A stretch of DNA of 64,000 nt from assembly GCF_003938655.1 (NCBI RefSeq), contig NZ_RJJT01000026.1, forward strand, positions 1 through 64,000, written 5' to 3'. The number at the start of each line of letters is the position of its first letter. Within the stretch, counting starts at the first letter, position 1. The notes below the pieces were generated by a model, which searched no databases, had not been told where the DNA came from, and was given only the letters and a program-made list of their open reading frames with translations. The translations under genes and the position numbers were made by a program. Below are positions 9,096 through 18,553 of the stretch, piece after piece. This DNA is from Rhizobium pisi (GTDB lineage Bacteria; Pseudomonadota; Alphaproteobacteria; Rhizobiales; Rhizobiaceae).

Positions 9096-9638
9096 TCAGG
9101 CATCTCCGGTAACGACACCGACGAAGGGCAATTCGCGAAAGGCATAGGCGACATCCATGCCGTAGCCGACGACGAAGTAGTCAGGGCATTCGAAGCCGAC
9201 ATAATCGGCCTCCAGCTTTTCCTTGCGCTTGACGCGCTTGTCGAGCAGCACGGCGATCGTGACATTGCGCGCGCCACGCTCGAAAAGCAGCTCCTTGGCA
9301 AAGAGCAATGTGCGGCCGGATTCGAGGATATCGTCGATCAGCAGTACATCGCGGCCGTGCACGTCGCTGTCGATATCCTTGACGATGCGCACGCCCTGCG
9401 AAACCGTGCCGCTGCCATAGCTCGACAGCGTGATGAATTCGACCTCCGGGGCAAGCCCGGTGTCATGCAGGGCGCGAATCAGGTCGGCGGCGAAAATGAA
9501 CGACCCCTTGAGCACGGCGATGACGAGCAGGTCCTTGGTAGGACCGTTGGCGATCTCCCGCGCCATCGAATGATTGCGCTCGGCGATCTGCTCGGCGGTG
9601 AAGAGCGGCTCGATGTTTTTTCCGCGCACGACAGGCAT
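9096..9638 (-). CDS. hpt: Hypoxanthine phosphoribosyltransferase
   Basis: A 180-residue purine salvage enzyme that converts hypoxanthine or guanine plus PRPP to IMP or GMP. The PRPP-binding motif VLLIDDILESGRT is present, as are the flexible-loop region LSSYGSGT and the base-binding C-terminal segment. The ATG at 9638 is preferred because GGAG sits 9 bases upstream; an in-frame ATG at 9653 would add five residues. It is followed on the same strand, after 126 bases, by the CpdR-like gene. Confidence 0.95.
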   Translation of the reverse strand: MPVVRGKNIEPLFTAEQIAERNHSMAREIANGPTKDLLVIAVLKGSFIFAADLIRALHDTGLAPEVEFITLSSYGSGTVSQGVRIVKDIDSDVHGRDVLLIDDILESGRTLLFAKELLFERGARNVTIAVLLDKRVKRKEKLEADYVGFECPDYFVVGYGMDVAYAFRELPFVGVVTGDA

Positions 9639-9770
9639 AAGGGCTTGCTCCATGAAAAGAAGGGTAAGCCGTTAGCACAAATGCGGATCTGAAACAGCCT
9701 CGCCGACCATGAAATTAACGCGATTGGCGTGACCCGTGGCGGGAAAGTCGACCATTTTACGTCTCAAGCT

Positions 9771-10424
9771 CTACGGCAGAAATGAGAGGCGGACCTCCGG
9801 CATCTTACCTCCGGCATGCTGGACACGCGCCGAAAAGCCTCGACTCTGGCCGCTGTAGATGACATCGACAGGCGGATCGATGACGATGCTTGCGGTGAGC
9901 CGTTCATCGGTCACGAAATCGGCGCGAATCGGATGCACCGTCTGCGTCGTGCCGCTCTCGTTTTCGACGATGCCATTGATGACGAGCACGCGCATGCCGT
10001 TCGCATCGCGCGGCGTCACCGTCACATGGGTGAAGTGCAGCGGCGCTCCCGAAGAGGCCCGCTCGCCGGAAAGACCGGAAAAACCGCCTGCAAGCCCGAA
10101 GACGAGCACGGCGAGCGCCAGCACCAGCGCCGCGAAACTGCGCATCGAGGCGCGCTGCAGCCAGGATTCCGCCACCCGCAGGGCGGAAGTGGCCGCCGCC
10201 AGCATGAATGGCGGCTGCGCGACGCTTGCAGCGGCCATACGACTGCGATTGTCGTTGTGGGTTCTGGCGTTGAATTCCTGCGACCGGACTTTGCCGACCG
10301 TCACGAATTCGGCGTCGGAAATATCGGCGGGCCGCGCCCTGCGGTATTGGTGACGTGCGGGTTCCGGCGGCAGGAAATCATATGCCTGGCCCGGCGTCCT
10401 GCGGCTGAAGGAGGATGCTTCCAT
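9771..10424 (-). CDS. Membrane-anchored protein encoded divergently from ftsE
   Basis: A 217-residue protein with a polar, Arg-rich cytoplasmic N-terminus (about 95 residues), one transmembrane segment (about 97-117) and a C-terminal beta-rich domain ending SFLP. In many alphaproteobacteria the gene beside ftsE encodes an MJ0042-type zinc-ribbon protein with a DUF3426-like C-terminus; the C-terminal region here is reminiscent of DUF3426, but I see no CxxC ribbon. The ATG at 10424 has GAGG upstream; a GTG at 10448 is in frame. Function is unknown; a cell-envelope role is only suggested by context. Confidence 0.75.
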   Translation of the reverse strand: MEASSFSRRTPGQAYDFLPPEPARHQYRRARPADISDAEFVTVGKVRSQEFNARTHNDNRSRMAAASVAQPPFMLAAATSALRVAESWLQRASMRSFAALVLALAVLVFGLAGGFSGLSGERASSGAPLHFTHVTVTPRDANGMRVLVINGIVENESGTTQTVHPIRADFVTDERLTASIVIDPPVDVIYSGQSRGFSARVQHAGGKMPEVRLSFLP

Positions 10425-10509
10425 GATGGCTGCCTCGCAGATGTCCACATGGTTTCGATGCCAGGGGAAATCTTGGCATTGAAACGAATCCCGCTCAGTC
10501 GTAAATTTT

Positions 10510-10590
10510 AATGGTTAATGCTTCGCAAAGATTGCCATCAAACGGGCGTCTTTCCGGCAAAATTTACCGGCTGTTAACGGTGTTGGTTAA
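10510..10590. promoter_or_regulatory. TTAA-rich region with CtrA-like motifs upstream of ftsE
   Basis: AATGGTTAAT (10510-10519; reverse complement ATTAACCATT) matches a CtrA half-site. Two further TTAA boxes at 10574-10577 and 10587-10590 are separated by 9 bases, not the canonical 7. All lie 41-121 bases upstream of the ftsE start and in the divergent promoter region. Binding is inferred from motif only. Confidence 0.35.
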
Positions 10591-10630
10591 CAAGTCACGC
10601 GGTGAAACCCACAACAGACTGAGCTGCCCG

Positions 10631-11290
10631 TTGATCCACTTCGAGAATGTCGGTTTGCGCTATGGCATGGGCCCGGAAATCCTCCGGGACCTGACCTTCG
10701 ACATTCCGAAGAAATCCTTTCAGTTCCTGACAGGCCCCTCGGGCGCCGGCAAGACCTCGCTGCTGCGGCTGCTGTTCATGTCGCTGCAGCCGACGCGCGG
10801 CCTGATCCGCATGTTTGGGCGCGATATTTCCGAAATTCCCCGTCCCGAGCTGCCGCTGCTGCGCCGCCGCGTCGGCATCGTCTTCCAGGATTTCCGTCTC
10901 CTCGACCATTTGACCACCTATGAGAACGTCGCCCTGCCGCTGCGGGTGCGCGGCAAGGAGGAGAGTTCCTACAAGACCGATGTCCTGGAGCTTTTGAAAT
11001 GGGTCGGCCTCGGCGAGCGCATCAACGTGCTGCCGCCGGTGCTTTCAGGGGGTGAGAAACAGCGCGCCGCAATTGCCCGGGCTCTGATGGACCGGCCCGA
11101 AGTGCTGCTCGCCGACGAACCGACGGGCAACGTCGACCCGCCCATGGCCAGGCGCCTGCTCAATCTCTTCCTCGAGCTGAACCGTCTCGGCACCGCCGTC
11201 GTGATCGCGACGCACGACCTGGCGCTGATGGAGCAGGTGGAAGCCCGCCGCATGATCCTTTCGGGGGGGCATCTCGATATCTATGACTGA
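10631..11290 (+). CDS. ftsE: Cell division ATP-binding protein FtsE
   Basis: A 219-residue ABC ATPase that works with FtsX in the inner membrane to activate septal peptidoglycan hydrolases. Walker A GPSGAGKT (residues 35-42), signature LSGGEKQRAAIARAL, Walker B VLLADEPTGNVD and the switch histidine region ATHDLAL are intact. The frame is open from 10511, but a TTG at 10631 gives the conserved start (M)IHFENVGLRYG and the standard length, so the upstream 40 codons are taken as leader. The gene overlaps ftsX by 8 bases, indicating translational coupling. Confidence 0.96.
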   Translation: MIHFENVGLRYGMGPEILRDLTFDIPKKSFQFLTGPSGAGKTSLLRLLFMSLQPTRGLIRMFGRDISEIPRPELPLLRRRVGIVFQDFRLLDHLTTYENVALPLRVRGKEESSYKTDVLELLKWVGLGERINVLPPVLSGGEKQRAAIARALMDRPEVLLADEPTGNVDPPMARRLLNLFLELNRLGTAVVIATHDLALMEQVEARRMILSGGHLDIYD

Positions 11291-12296
11291 GCCCCCATCC
11301 AAAAGCCGGGAGAAGACGCCTGATAAGGCGGAGCAGAAGCGGCCCGAAATGCGCGTGCGCCCGACCGCGCCAATCCTGCCGCCCTCCAACATCCAGGGCA
11401 ATGCCCTGATGGTGGTCATCGCGATCATGGCCTTTCTCGCCTGCCTGACGCTCGGCGGCGTCAGCATGGTGCGCTCGACGGCAGCAAGCTGGGAGAGCCA
11501 GATCTCCCGCGAGATCACCATCCAGATCAAGCCGGACGACAATCTCGACATGGAAAAGGCGCTGACGCAGGCGCGCGACCTGGCCATGACCTTCGTCGGC
11601 ACCAAGAGCGGCCAGATCGTCGACGAGGCTGCGACCGCCCGCCTGCTCGAACCCTGGCTCGGCCCCGGCCTCGATCTCAAGGACCTGCCCGTTCCCCGCC
11701 TCATCGTCGTCACCATCGACGAAAGCAATCCGCCGGATTTCGACGCGATGCGGTCGCTCCTCAAGGACAGCATCCCGCAGGCGAGCCTCGACGATCACCG
11801 CACCTGGGTCGATCGGCTGGTGTCCATGGCGCACACGACTGTCATGATCGGCACCGGCATCCTGCTCCTGGTCTTCACGGCAATGGTGCTCACCGTCGTT
11901 TTCGCCACGCGTGGCGCGCTGTCGGGCAACCGGCACGTCGTCGAAGTGCTGCATTTCGTCGGCGCCGAGAGCTCCTTCGTCGCCACCGAATTCCAAAAAC
12001 ATTTCCTGAAAATCAGCCTCAAGGGATCGGCGATCGGCAGTGCGCTTGCCGCACTTTTCTTCGCCACGGCCGGCTTCTGGCAGAGCCGCACCCTCGCAAC
12101 CCCGGAAACGGACCAGGCGACCGCGCTCTTCGGCACCTTTTCCGTCGGCGTGCTCGGTTATGCCGGCATCTTCGCGACGATGATCGTCATCGCACTGCTG
12201 ACAACCTTCACAGCGCGGCTGACTGTCATGCGGACGATCTACGAAATCGATACGCTGCGGTCGGATCCGACGCGCACCGACGGCATCGCAAGTTGA
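11283..12296 (+). CDS. ftsX: Cell division protein FtsX
   Basis: A 337-residue inner-membrane partner of FtsE. A proline-rich cytoplasmic N-terminus of about 40 residues is followed by one membrane segment (about 43-63), a periplasmic domain of about 120 residues and three further membrane segments in the FtsX permease fold (from about residue 180). The ATG overlaps the end of ftsE, and the pair forms one operon. Sequence conservation in FtsX is low, so identity rests mainly on topology and on coupling to ftsE. Confidence 0.94.
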   Translation: MTEPPSKSREKTPDKAEQKRPEMRVRPTAPILPPSNIQGNALMVVIAIMAFLACLTLGGVSMVRSTAASWESQISREITIQIKPDDNLDMEKALTQARDLAMTFVGTKSGQIVDEAATARLLEPWLGPGLDLKDLPVPRLIVVTIDESNPPDFDAMRSLLKDSIPQASLDDHRTWVDRLVSMAHTTVMIGTGILLLVFTAMVLTVVFATRGALSGNRHVVEVLHFVGAESSFVATEFQKHFLKISLKGSAIGSALAALFFATAGFWQSRTLATPETDQATALFGTFSVGVLGYAGIFATMIVIALLTTFTARLTVMRTIYEIDTLRSDPTRTDGIAS

Positions 12297-12364
12297 TCGC
12301 AACCATGCCGTATTGTCATGAAAAGCGTCTGTTCTGCGCCGCAATCAGCGTATAATCACGATTC

Positions 12365-13081
12365 ATGACCATGGGCCATACGACACACAATTCGACTCGG
12401 CAGGACCCGGAGCTTCATCGCCCGGCGGGTCTGCCGCCGCGGCGTGGGCCGGTCCGCCGCCTGCTGCGCTGGGGCGGCTTTGCCTGCGTGCTGGCGATTG
12501 CCCTGGTGTTCGGCGGCTTCCTGCGTTTCGCCGATTCCGTGACGACGCTGAAGCCTCCGGCCGAACCGAAGGCGGATGCGATCGTGGTGCTGACCGGCGG
12601 CTACCAGCGCATCGACCAGGCCGTGGAGCTGCTGCAGAAGGGCGCCGGCAAGCGGCTGCTGATCTCCGGTGTCCACCCGACGACGACGCCGAGGCAGATC
12701 CGCAAGATGACGCAGGGTTCGGCCGATCTCTTTTCCTGCTGCGTCGATATCGGCCATGACGCCATAGACACGATCGGCAACGCCGAAGAGACCTCCAACT
12801 GGATCCATGCCAACGGATACAGGAGCGTCATCGTCGTCACCAACAACTATCATATGCCGCGGAGCCTCGCCGAACTCTCCTACGTCGATCCCGACATCGA
12901 GTTCATCCCCTATCCGGTGGTCAATTCCGATTTGAAGACCCGCAACTGGTTCACCGACCCGAACGCGATGCGCGTCATGCTCGCCGAATATGTGAAGGTG
13001 CTGCTGGCCGGCGCCCGCAACGTCACCGGCTTCGGGCGCCACACCGGGCTGCGCTCGGCAAGCGTTTCCGCCTCGGACTGA
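12365..13081 (+). CDS. YdcF-like DUF218 protein
   Basis: A 238-residue protein with one membrane anchor (about residues 36-56) and a DUF218/YdcF domain: the motif DAIVVLTGG opens the Rossmann-like fold, and VTNNYHMPRS lies in the second half. DUF218 proteins (YdcF, SanA, ElyC) bind nucleotides or act in envelope precursor metabolism; ElyC affects peptidoglycan lipid-carrier use. It lies 68 bases after ftsX, consistent with an envelope role. The exact substrate cannot be read from sequence. Confidence 0.85.
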   Translation: MTMGHTTHNSTRQDPELHRPAGLPPRRGPVRRLLRWGGFACVLAIALVFGGFLRFADSVTTLKPPAEPKADAIVVLTGGYQRIDQAVELLQKGAGKRLLISGVHPTTTPRQIRKMTQGSADLFSCCVDIGHDAIDTIGNAEETSNWIHANGYRSVIVVTNNYHMPRSLAELSYVDPDIEFIPYPVVNSDLKTRNWFTDPNAMRVMLAEYVKVLLAGARNVTGFGRHTGLRSASVSASD

Positions 13082-13169
13082 GGCTTTTGCACCAGGGCGT
13101 CATCAAACGCTTTTTCTGGCGGGCAATATCGTGTAGGCCGGTCGCGTGAGCATGCCTCGGGAAAGTTTC

Positions 13170-13967
13170 ATGATCGCCCTGCGTTCCATTCTCTTCAACA
13201 CGATCTTCTATGCCAATCTCATCATCCGGATGATCGTGCTCTCGCCCTATTATTTCGTGGTGCCGCGCCTGACGGCCTATGCGATCCCGAAGAACTGGGC
13301 ACGCTCCAATCACTGGCTGATGCGCATCATCGTCGGCACGACCTTCGAGATCGAAGGTCTGGAAAACCTGCCTGATGGTAGCTACATCCTCGCGCCGAAG
13401 CACCAGTCCTTCTGGGATACCTATGCACTGCTGCCCAGGCTCAAGGACCCGGTCTATATCCTGAAGCGTGAGCTGATGTGGATTCCGCTCTTCGGCTGGT
13501 ATGCGAAGAAGCAGCGCATGATCCCGGTCGACCGTGGCGCCCGCGGCAAGGTGATGGTCGAAGTGCTGAAACGCACGAAGGAAGAGCTTTCGACCGGCCG
13601 CCAGCTCATCATCTATCCCGAGGGTACTCGCCGACCGCCGGGGGCCGAGCCGGTCTATAAATTCGGCATTGCCCGCATGTACCGCGATCTCGGCATTCCC
13701 GTCGTGCCGGTCGCCATGCATCCCGGTCTTTTCTGGCCGCGGCGGAGTTTCCGGCGCTATCCCGGTCATTTCAAGGTGAAGATCCTGCCGCCAATCATGC
13801 CGGGAATGGATCCGGATGCCTTCTTCGCCCATCTGATCGAGGTGACGGAGCGGGCAAGCGACGAGCTCCTCATCGATACGGTCGAGCGCAATCCGCATCT
13901 GCCATTGCCGCCGACGGCGGTCGAAAGGCTGACGGAGCTGCGCAGGCTGAAGGCGGCGACGGCCTGA
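13170..13967 (+). CDS. plsC: 1-acyl-sn-glycerol-3-phosphate acyltransferase
   Basis: A 265-residue membrane acyltransferase that makes phosphatidic acid from lysophosphatidic acid. The catalytic HX4D motif is HQSFWD (in LAPKHQSFWDTY), the substrate motif is YPEGTRR, and IPVVPVAMHPG is the later conserved block. An N-terminal hydrophobic stretch anchors it. The ATG at 13170 has GGGAAAG upstream at good spacing; ATG 13152 and GTG 13146 are alternatives adding six or eight residues. Confidence 0.93.
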   Translation: MIALRSILFNTIFYANLIIRMIVLSPYYFVVPRLTAYAIPKNWARSNHWLMRIIVGTTFEIEGLENLPDGSYILAPKHQSFWDTYALLPRLKDPVYILKRELMWIPLFGWYAKKQRMIPVDRGARGKVMVEVLKRTKEELSTGRQLIIYPEGTRRPPGAEPVYKFGIARMYRDLGIPVVPVAMHPGLFWPRRSFRRYPGHFKVKILPPIMPGMDPDAFFAHLIEVTERASDELLIDTVERNPHLPLPPTAVERLTELRRLKAATA

Positions 13968-13985
13968 GATCAGAGCCTTTCCCGG

Positions 13986-14516
13986 TCAGGCGGCCCGCAG
14001 TCGCTCCACTTCGCCGGCGACCTGCTCCAGCCAATGGTCGCGAATGCCCATCTGCTTCAGATGTGCAAGGGTGTTGAAGACATAGGCATCGTTCGGGCCG
14101 GACTGGCCTTTGGCGACGTTCACCACCTGTGCCGCCTCAACCGCATCAAGGCTCCCCGCATATTGCTCATGATCGCGATCGACGATGTAGGAGACCGCTT
14201 CGACCCTGCGGCCGCCCACGAATTGCAGCCGCACCCGGCGCTCCAGATACACGTTGGTGACGAGCTCGCGGGCGCGGAGATAATCGATCACCTCGTCCCA
14301 TTTTTCCGGCGAAATGCGAAACGCCATGCCGCGGCAGGCCCCGCCCCTGTCGAGGCCGAGAACGAGGCCGGGATTGTCGCGGGTGCCGCGGTGGACGAAA
14401 GAGCGAACGCAGAGCGAACGCCTGTAGCCATGCACCCGAGCTTCTGCCCGCTCCAAGAACTCGAAGCCCGGATTCCACATCAGTGAGCCGTAGCCAAATA
14501 CCCAAAATTCGTCCAT
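13986..14516 (-). CDS. ChaC-like gamma-glutamylcyclotransferase
   Basis: A 176-residue protein whose N-terminus FWVFGYGSLMWNPGFEF carries the YGSL motif of the gamma-glutamylcyclotransferase fold; the following VHGYRRSLC and RGTRDNPGLVLGLD are typical of the ChaC branch, which cleaves glutathione to 5-oxoproline and Cys-Gly. The ATG at 14516 gives the family start; upstream in-frame codons to 14555 would overlap the divergent gene's leader. It converges with plsC. Confidence 0.88.
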   Translation of the reverse strand: MDEFWVFGYGSLMWNPGFEFLERAEARVHGYRRSLCVRSFVHRGTRDNPGLVLGLDRGGACRGMAFRISPEKWDEVIDYLRARELVTNVYLERRVRLQFVGGRRVEAVSYIVDRDHEQYAGSLDAVEAAQVVNVAKGQSGPNDAYVFNTLAHLKQMGIRDHWLEQVAGEVERLRAA

Positions 14517-14566
14517 ATCGCACGCCAGACCGGAATCACATTTGCGACTCACCATTGGAGAACATC

Positions 14567-15583
14567 ATGGCAGCGTCAAGCCGATCCGGCAGCGGCGAAT
14601 CCAGCAGCAGCAAGAAATTCTGGTTGCTGGGCGGCGGCATCCTCCTGGTAATCGCGCTTTATACCGGCGGCTGGTTCTATGCGGCCTCGGCGCTGAAGAC
14701 CACAGTGCTGAAAGCGATCGCCCCGCGCGATCAGGCAGGCGTCAGCGGCGAATGCTCCGATATCGAATTCCGCGGCTATCCCTTCCGCATCGGCCTGTTC
14801 TGCTCCAAGATCGATGTCGACGACAATGTCAACGGCGTCTCGGCCAGCTTCGGCGCGCTACGCTCAGCGGCGCAGGTCTATGCCCCCGGCCATATCGTCT
14901 GGGAGCTCGATTCGCCGGCGGAAATCCGCACCAGCAACGGTCTCTCGATCTCGGCCCAATGGGCGAACCTGCAATCGAGCCTCGTGACCAGGCTGCAAGG
15001 CATTGACCGCAGCTCGACCGTCATCGAGGGCCTGAAAGCCACGGCGGTCTCCTCCTTCACCGGCCAGACCATCAGCTTCGATGCCGCCCACACCGAAATT
15101 CATCTCCGCCAGAACGGAGCAGATCTCGACGGCGCGATCTCCGTGCAGGATGCAAACACGGCGATCAAGGACTGGCCGCAGATCTTCCCGAAACTCTCCG
15201 CCAACATCGATCTCACCCTCGCCGGCAAGGCCGGCCTGATCGACGGCAGCGATCGGAACGGCCTCAACGGCGCCGCCGGCGAGTTGCGCCGCGTCGTCGC
15301 CGATATCGGTGACGGCAAGGTGATGACGCTGACCGGTCCCTTCTCCTTCGACGAGCAGGGTTTTCTCTCCGGAAAATTCAAGCTGGAGATCGAACAGCTC
15401 GGCCCCTGGGGCGACAGCCTGAAACAGGCCTTCCCGGACATCGCCTCGACCGTCAACACGGCGACGAAGCTGTTGAAGTCGCTGGCCGGAGGCAGCAACA
15501 AGGTCTCGGTCGATCTCGTCGTCGATCGCGGCCACGCCACCGTCAGCGGCTTTATCCCGCTCGGCCGGATTCCGCCGATCTAA
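14567..15583 (+). CDS. DUF2125 domain membrane-anchored protein
   Basis: A 338-residue protein with a Ser-rich 20-residue N-terminus, one transmembrane segment (about 18-40) and a long periplasmic domain belonging to DUF2125 of alphaproteobacteria, seen in the CSDIEFRGYPFRIGLFC segment with two cysteines likely to form a disulfide. Function is unknown; the extended beta-rich domain recalls lipid-handling AsmA-like folds, which is only an inference. GGAGAACATC precedes the ATG at 14567. It is transcribed divergently from the ChaC-like gene and converges on tyrC. Confidence 0.85.
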   Translation: MAASSRSGSGESSSSKKFWLLGGGILLVIALYTGGWFYAASALKTTVLKAIAPRDQAGVSGECSDIEFRGYPFRIGLFCSKIDVDDNVNGVSASFGALRSAAQVYAPGHIVWELDSPAEIRTSNGLSISAQWANLQSSLVTRLQGIDRSSTVIEGLKATAVSSFTGQTISFDAAHTEIHLRQNGADLDGAISVQDANTAIKDWPQIFPKLSANIDLTLAGKAGLIDGSDRNGLNGAAGELRRVVADIGDGKVMTLTGPFSFDEQGFLSGKFKLEIEQLGPWGDSLKQAFPDIASTVNTATKLLKSLAGGSNKVSVDLVVDRGHATVSGFIPLGRIPPI

Positions 15584-15610
15584 CCGGTCCCGCCTCTCAA
15601 GCGCTGGCGG

Positions 15611-16537
15611 CTACTTCTTATCAAGCGCGTGAGGGCGGCCGAAATCGGGTGCGTCGACATCCTGGCCGGCCTGAATGATCGAGCGGCGGATGGTGCGGGT
15701 GCGGGTGAAGAGTTCGAAAATCTTGTCGCCCTCGCCCCAGCGGATCGCGCGCTGCAGATAGGCGAGATCTTCGGAGAAGCGCGCCAGCATTTCGAGGATC
15801 GCATCGCGGTTGTGCAGGCAGACGTCGCGCCACATCGTCGGGTCGGAAGCGGCAAGCCGGGTGAAATCGCGAAAGCCGGAGGCCGAATATTTGATGACCT
15901 CGGACTCCGTCACCGTCTCCAGATCGTCGGCGGTGCCGACGATGTTATAGGCGATGATATGGGGCAGATGCGAGACGATCGCGAGCACCTTGTCATGGTG
16001 CTCGGCATCCATCTCGTCGACCTTCGAACCGAGCGCCTCCCAGAAGCCGCGCAGCCGCTTCAGCGCCGTTTCGTCAGTACCCGCGACCGGCGTGAAGATG
16101 CACCAGCGGCCTTCGAAGAGGCCGGGAAAGCCGGCATCCGGCCCGGATTTTTCCGTGCCGGCCAGCGGATGGCCGGGGATGAAATGCACATTGTCAGGCA
16201 TATGCGGCTGCATCTGCGCGATCACCGAGGCCTTGGTGGAGCCGACATCGGTGACAATAGCCCCCGGCTTCAAGCTTCCCGCGATCTCCTTGGCCACGCT
16301 TTCCGAAGCACCGACCGGCACCGAAACGATGATGAGATCAGCATCCCTGACAGCCTCCGCCGAAGACGTCGTGTAGCGGTCGCCGAGGCCGAGCTCTTCG
16401 GCCCGCTTCAGCGTATCGGCGCTGCGTGTCGCAACGACGATCTCTTTCGCAAGGCCGAGCCGCCTTATGTCGTAGGCCAGCGAAGAGCCGATCAGGCCGA
16501 TGCCGATCAGCGCGATGCGATCGAATTGCACGCTCAT
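15611..16537 (-). CDS. tyrC: Prephenate/arogenate dehydrogenase
   Basis: A 308-residue TyrA-family enzyme without a chorismate mutase domain, hence TyrC-like (cyclohexadienyl dehydrogenase), making 4-hydroxyphenylpyruvate or tyrosine. The NAD fingerprint [10 protein letters not shown] starts at residue 11; the [14 protein letters not shown] block and the histidine-containing SHLPHIIAY helix of the C-terminal domain are present. Its ATG overlaps the hisC stop by four bases (ATGA, 16534-16537), so the pair is translationally coupled, as in many alphaproteobacteria where this HisC acts as an aromatic aminotransferase. Confidence 0.95.
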   Translation of the reverse strand: MSVQFDRIALIGIGLIGSSLAYDIRRLGLAKEIVVATRSADTLKRAEELGLGDRYTTSSAEAVRDADLIIVSVPVGASESVAKEIAGSLKPGAIVTDVGSTKASVIAQMQPHMPDNVHFIPGHPLAGTEKSGPDAGFPGLFEGRWCIFTPVAGTDETALKRLRGFWEALGSKVDEMDAEHHDKVLAIVSHLPHIIAYNIVGTADDLETVTESEVIKYSASGFRDFTRLAASDPTMWRDVCLHNRDAILEMLARFSEDLAYLQRAIRWGEGDKIFELFTRTRTIRRSIIQAGQDVDAPDFGRPHALDKK

Positions 16538-17643
16538 GCCCGACGTCCCATGAATTCGCCGAGCGCGGCGATGACGCCGCGATTGGCCTCTTCAGGGCCG
16601 ACGCTCAAGCGCAGCGCGTTGGCGAAACCGTAGCCGCGCATGGCGCGCAGGATGTAACCGCGGCTCATCAGGAACTCGTCGGCATCCGGTGCGCGCTTGC
16701 CGTCGATATCGGGGAAATGGATGAGGACGAAATTGGCGACGGAGGGCGTGACTTTCAACCCGATCGCTTCGAGGGCCTCTGTGAGCGTCTCCACCCACAT
16801 CTGATTGAAAGAGACGGCCTGCTGGACGAAGGCCTGGTCGCGGATGGCCGCGGCACCGGCGGCGATTGCCGCTGCATTCAGGTTGAACGGCGCGCGCACG
16901 CGGTTCACCGCATCGACAATGTCGGCGGGCGCATACATCCAGCCGACACGCAGTGCCGCAAGACCGTAGGCCTTCGAAAAGGTGCGGGTCATCACCACAT
17001 TGGCGTTGGAGGACACGACCTCGATCCCGGCTTCGTAATCGTTGCGGCGCACATATTCGGCGTAAGCCGCATCGAGCACGAGCACGACGTGTTTCGGCAG
17101 CCCGGCCTGCAGGCGGCGGATTTCGCTGACGGGAACATAGGTGCCTGTGGGGTTGCCCGGATTGGCGATGAAGACGATCTTTGTCCTTTCGGTCACCGCG
17201 GCAAGAATCGCGTCGACATCGACGGTGTGGTTCTTTTCCCTAACGACGACGGGGGTCGCGCCCGCACCCAGGATCTGGATCTTGTAGACGAGGAAGCCGT
17301 GCTCGGTGATGATGCCTTCGTCGCCGGCGCCGAGATAGACGTGGCAAAGCAGGCCGAGCAGTTCGTCGGAACCGTTACCGCAGAGGATGTTTGCCGGATT
17401 GAGGCCGTGCACGGCGGCGATCGCCTCGCGCAGTTCGATCGCCTGCCCGTCGGGATAACGCCCGAGATTATCGGCAGCCGCCTTGAAGGCTTCGATCGCT
17501 TTCGGGCTCGCGCCGAGCGGCGTTTCATTGGACGAAAGCTTGTAGACGCGGGCAACGCCCGGCGCATGTTCCTTGCCCGGCACATAGGCTGCGATATCGA
17601 GAATACCGGGACGCGGAACGGGCTTGCTCATCTCAACGCTCAT
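16534..17643 (-). CDS. hisC: Histidinol-phosphate/aromatic aminotransferase
   Basis: A 369-residue class I/II PLP aminotransferase of the HisC family. The PLP lysine lies in [38 protein letters not shown] and [11 protein letters not shown] are further family marks. Coupling to tyrC suggests its main role may be tyrosine/phenylalanine synthesis rather than histidine synthesis; rhizobia usually carry more than one hisC. The ATG at 17643 has AAGG upstream; an in-frame ATG at 17631 is a close alternative. Confidence 0.95.
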   Translation of the reverse strand: MSVEMSKPVPRPGILDIAAYVPGKEHAPGVARVYKLSSNETPLGASPKAIEAFKAAADNLGRYPDGQAIELREAIAAVHGLNPANILCGNGSDELLGLLCHVYLGAGDEGIITEHGFLVYKIQILGAGATPVVVREKNHTVDVDAILAAVTERTKIVFIANPGNPTGTYVPVSEIRRLQAGLPKHVVLVLDAAYAEYVRRNDYEAGIEVVSSNANVVMTRTFSKAYGLAALRVGWMYAPADIVDAVNRVRAPFNLNAAAIAAGAAAIRDQAFVQQAVSFNQMWVETLTEALEAIGLKVTPSVANFVLIHFPDIDGKRAPDADEFLMSRGYILRAMRGYGFANALRLSVGPEEANRGVIAALGEFMGRRA

Positions 17644-17723
17644 GGGTCGACCTTGGATTTTCCGGAAAATGACCAAGTGGCATTAAAGCGGAATGCGGTT
17701 CTTGTCGAGAGCCGGGACCGCGC

Positions 17724-18464
17724 TCACCGGCTGCGCGTCGTCGGCACGCCGTGGGGTGCGAGAACCGGCACGAAGACACGGCGGGAGGCGCGCGCGGCGA
17801 CCGGCAGCCCCTGATAGAGCCGCTTCTGCGCCTCGACGATGATGACGCCAGAGAAGGCGGGCCACAGCGTTCGGCCAATCCGCTCGAAGGCGCGGCGAAG
17901 ACGCAGGATGGCTCTCAGCTTGGAAGGTGGGAAAAACAGCGCCTCGGCCGTGGCCCCCGGCGTGAAATTCGTCTCGCGCAGCAGATGCGTCAGCTGGCCG
18001 CGCGAATAGGGCCGGCCGGAGCCGAAGGGCGTATGCTCCATGCGTGCCCAGACCCCGCGCCGGTTCGGCACGACGATAACCAGCCGCCCGCCCGGCGCGA
18101 GCACCCGCCAGAGCTCCTTCAGCGTCTCGCGCGGGCTCTCGGCAAATTCCAACGAATGCACCATCAGCACCCGGTCGATCGAGGAGTCCGGTAGCGGCAG
18201 TTCCTCGTCAAACACCAGCGTCGTCGACGAAAGCGAGCCCATCGGCCAGTTCACCGCGCCCTGCCCGGCCGGCATGAAGGCGAAGGTTCGCTCGGTATCG
18301 GCCTGGAAGCGGTCGAGGAAGGGCACGGCATAGCCGAGGCCGACCAGGCGCTCTTGCGGCAGCCGCACCCAGAGCGACGACAGCGCCATGGCGATCGACT
18401 GCTCGGCAAGGCGTCCGAGTTCGGAGTGATAGAACTGACGTAGGTCGACAATATCGGCGTGCAT
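17724..18464 (-). CDS. Class I SAM-dependent methyltransferase
   Basis: A 246-residue protein with a methyltransferase type 11-like core: the acidic DEELPLPDSSIDRVLMVHSLEF segment resembles the post-motif region, followed by LKELWRVLAPGGRLVIVVPN, the classic motif III area. Motif I is divergent, so substrate and activity are uncertain. The ATG at 18464 is chosen because it gives a compact N-terminus (MHADIVDLRQFYHS); upstream codons overlap the divergent gloB promoter. It lies upstream of hisC-tyrC on the same strand, 80 bases away. Confidence 0.85.
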   Translation of the reverse strand: MHADIVDLRQFYHSELGRLAEQSIAMALSSLWVRLPQERLVGLGYAVPFLDRFQADTERTFAFMPAGQGAVNWPMGSLSSTTLVFDEELPLPDSSIDRVLMVHSLEFAESPRETLKELWRVLAPGGRLVIVVPNRRGVWARMEHTPFGSGRPYSRGQLTHLLRETNFTPGATAEALFFPPSKLRAILRLRRAFERIGRTLWPAFSGVIIVEAQKRLYQGLPVAARASRRVFVPVLAPHGVPTTRSR

Positions 18465-18553
18465 TGCGATAAATGTTATCAGCGGGCTGTTGGACTTCAA
18501 GGCCGGACTCTCTACATTCCCGCGAGAGTCGTGGGACAAGGGATTAGTTGAAG

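Noticed and set aside
13973-13990. AGAGCCTTTCC resembling the end of the 33-bp inverted repeat
   Set aside because: Only 11 bases match and no partner arm is nearby; probably chance, or at most a decayed end.
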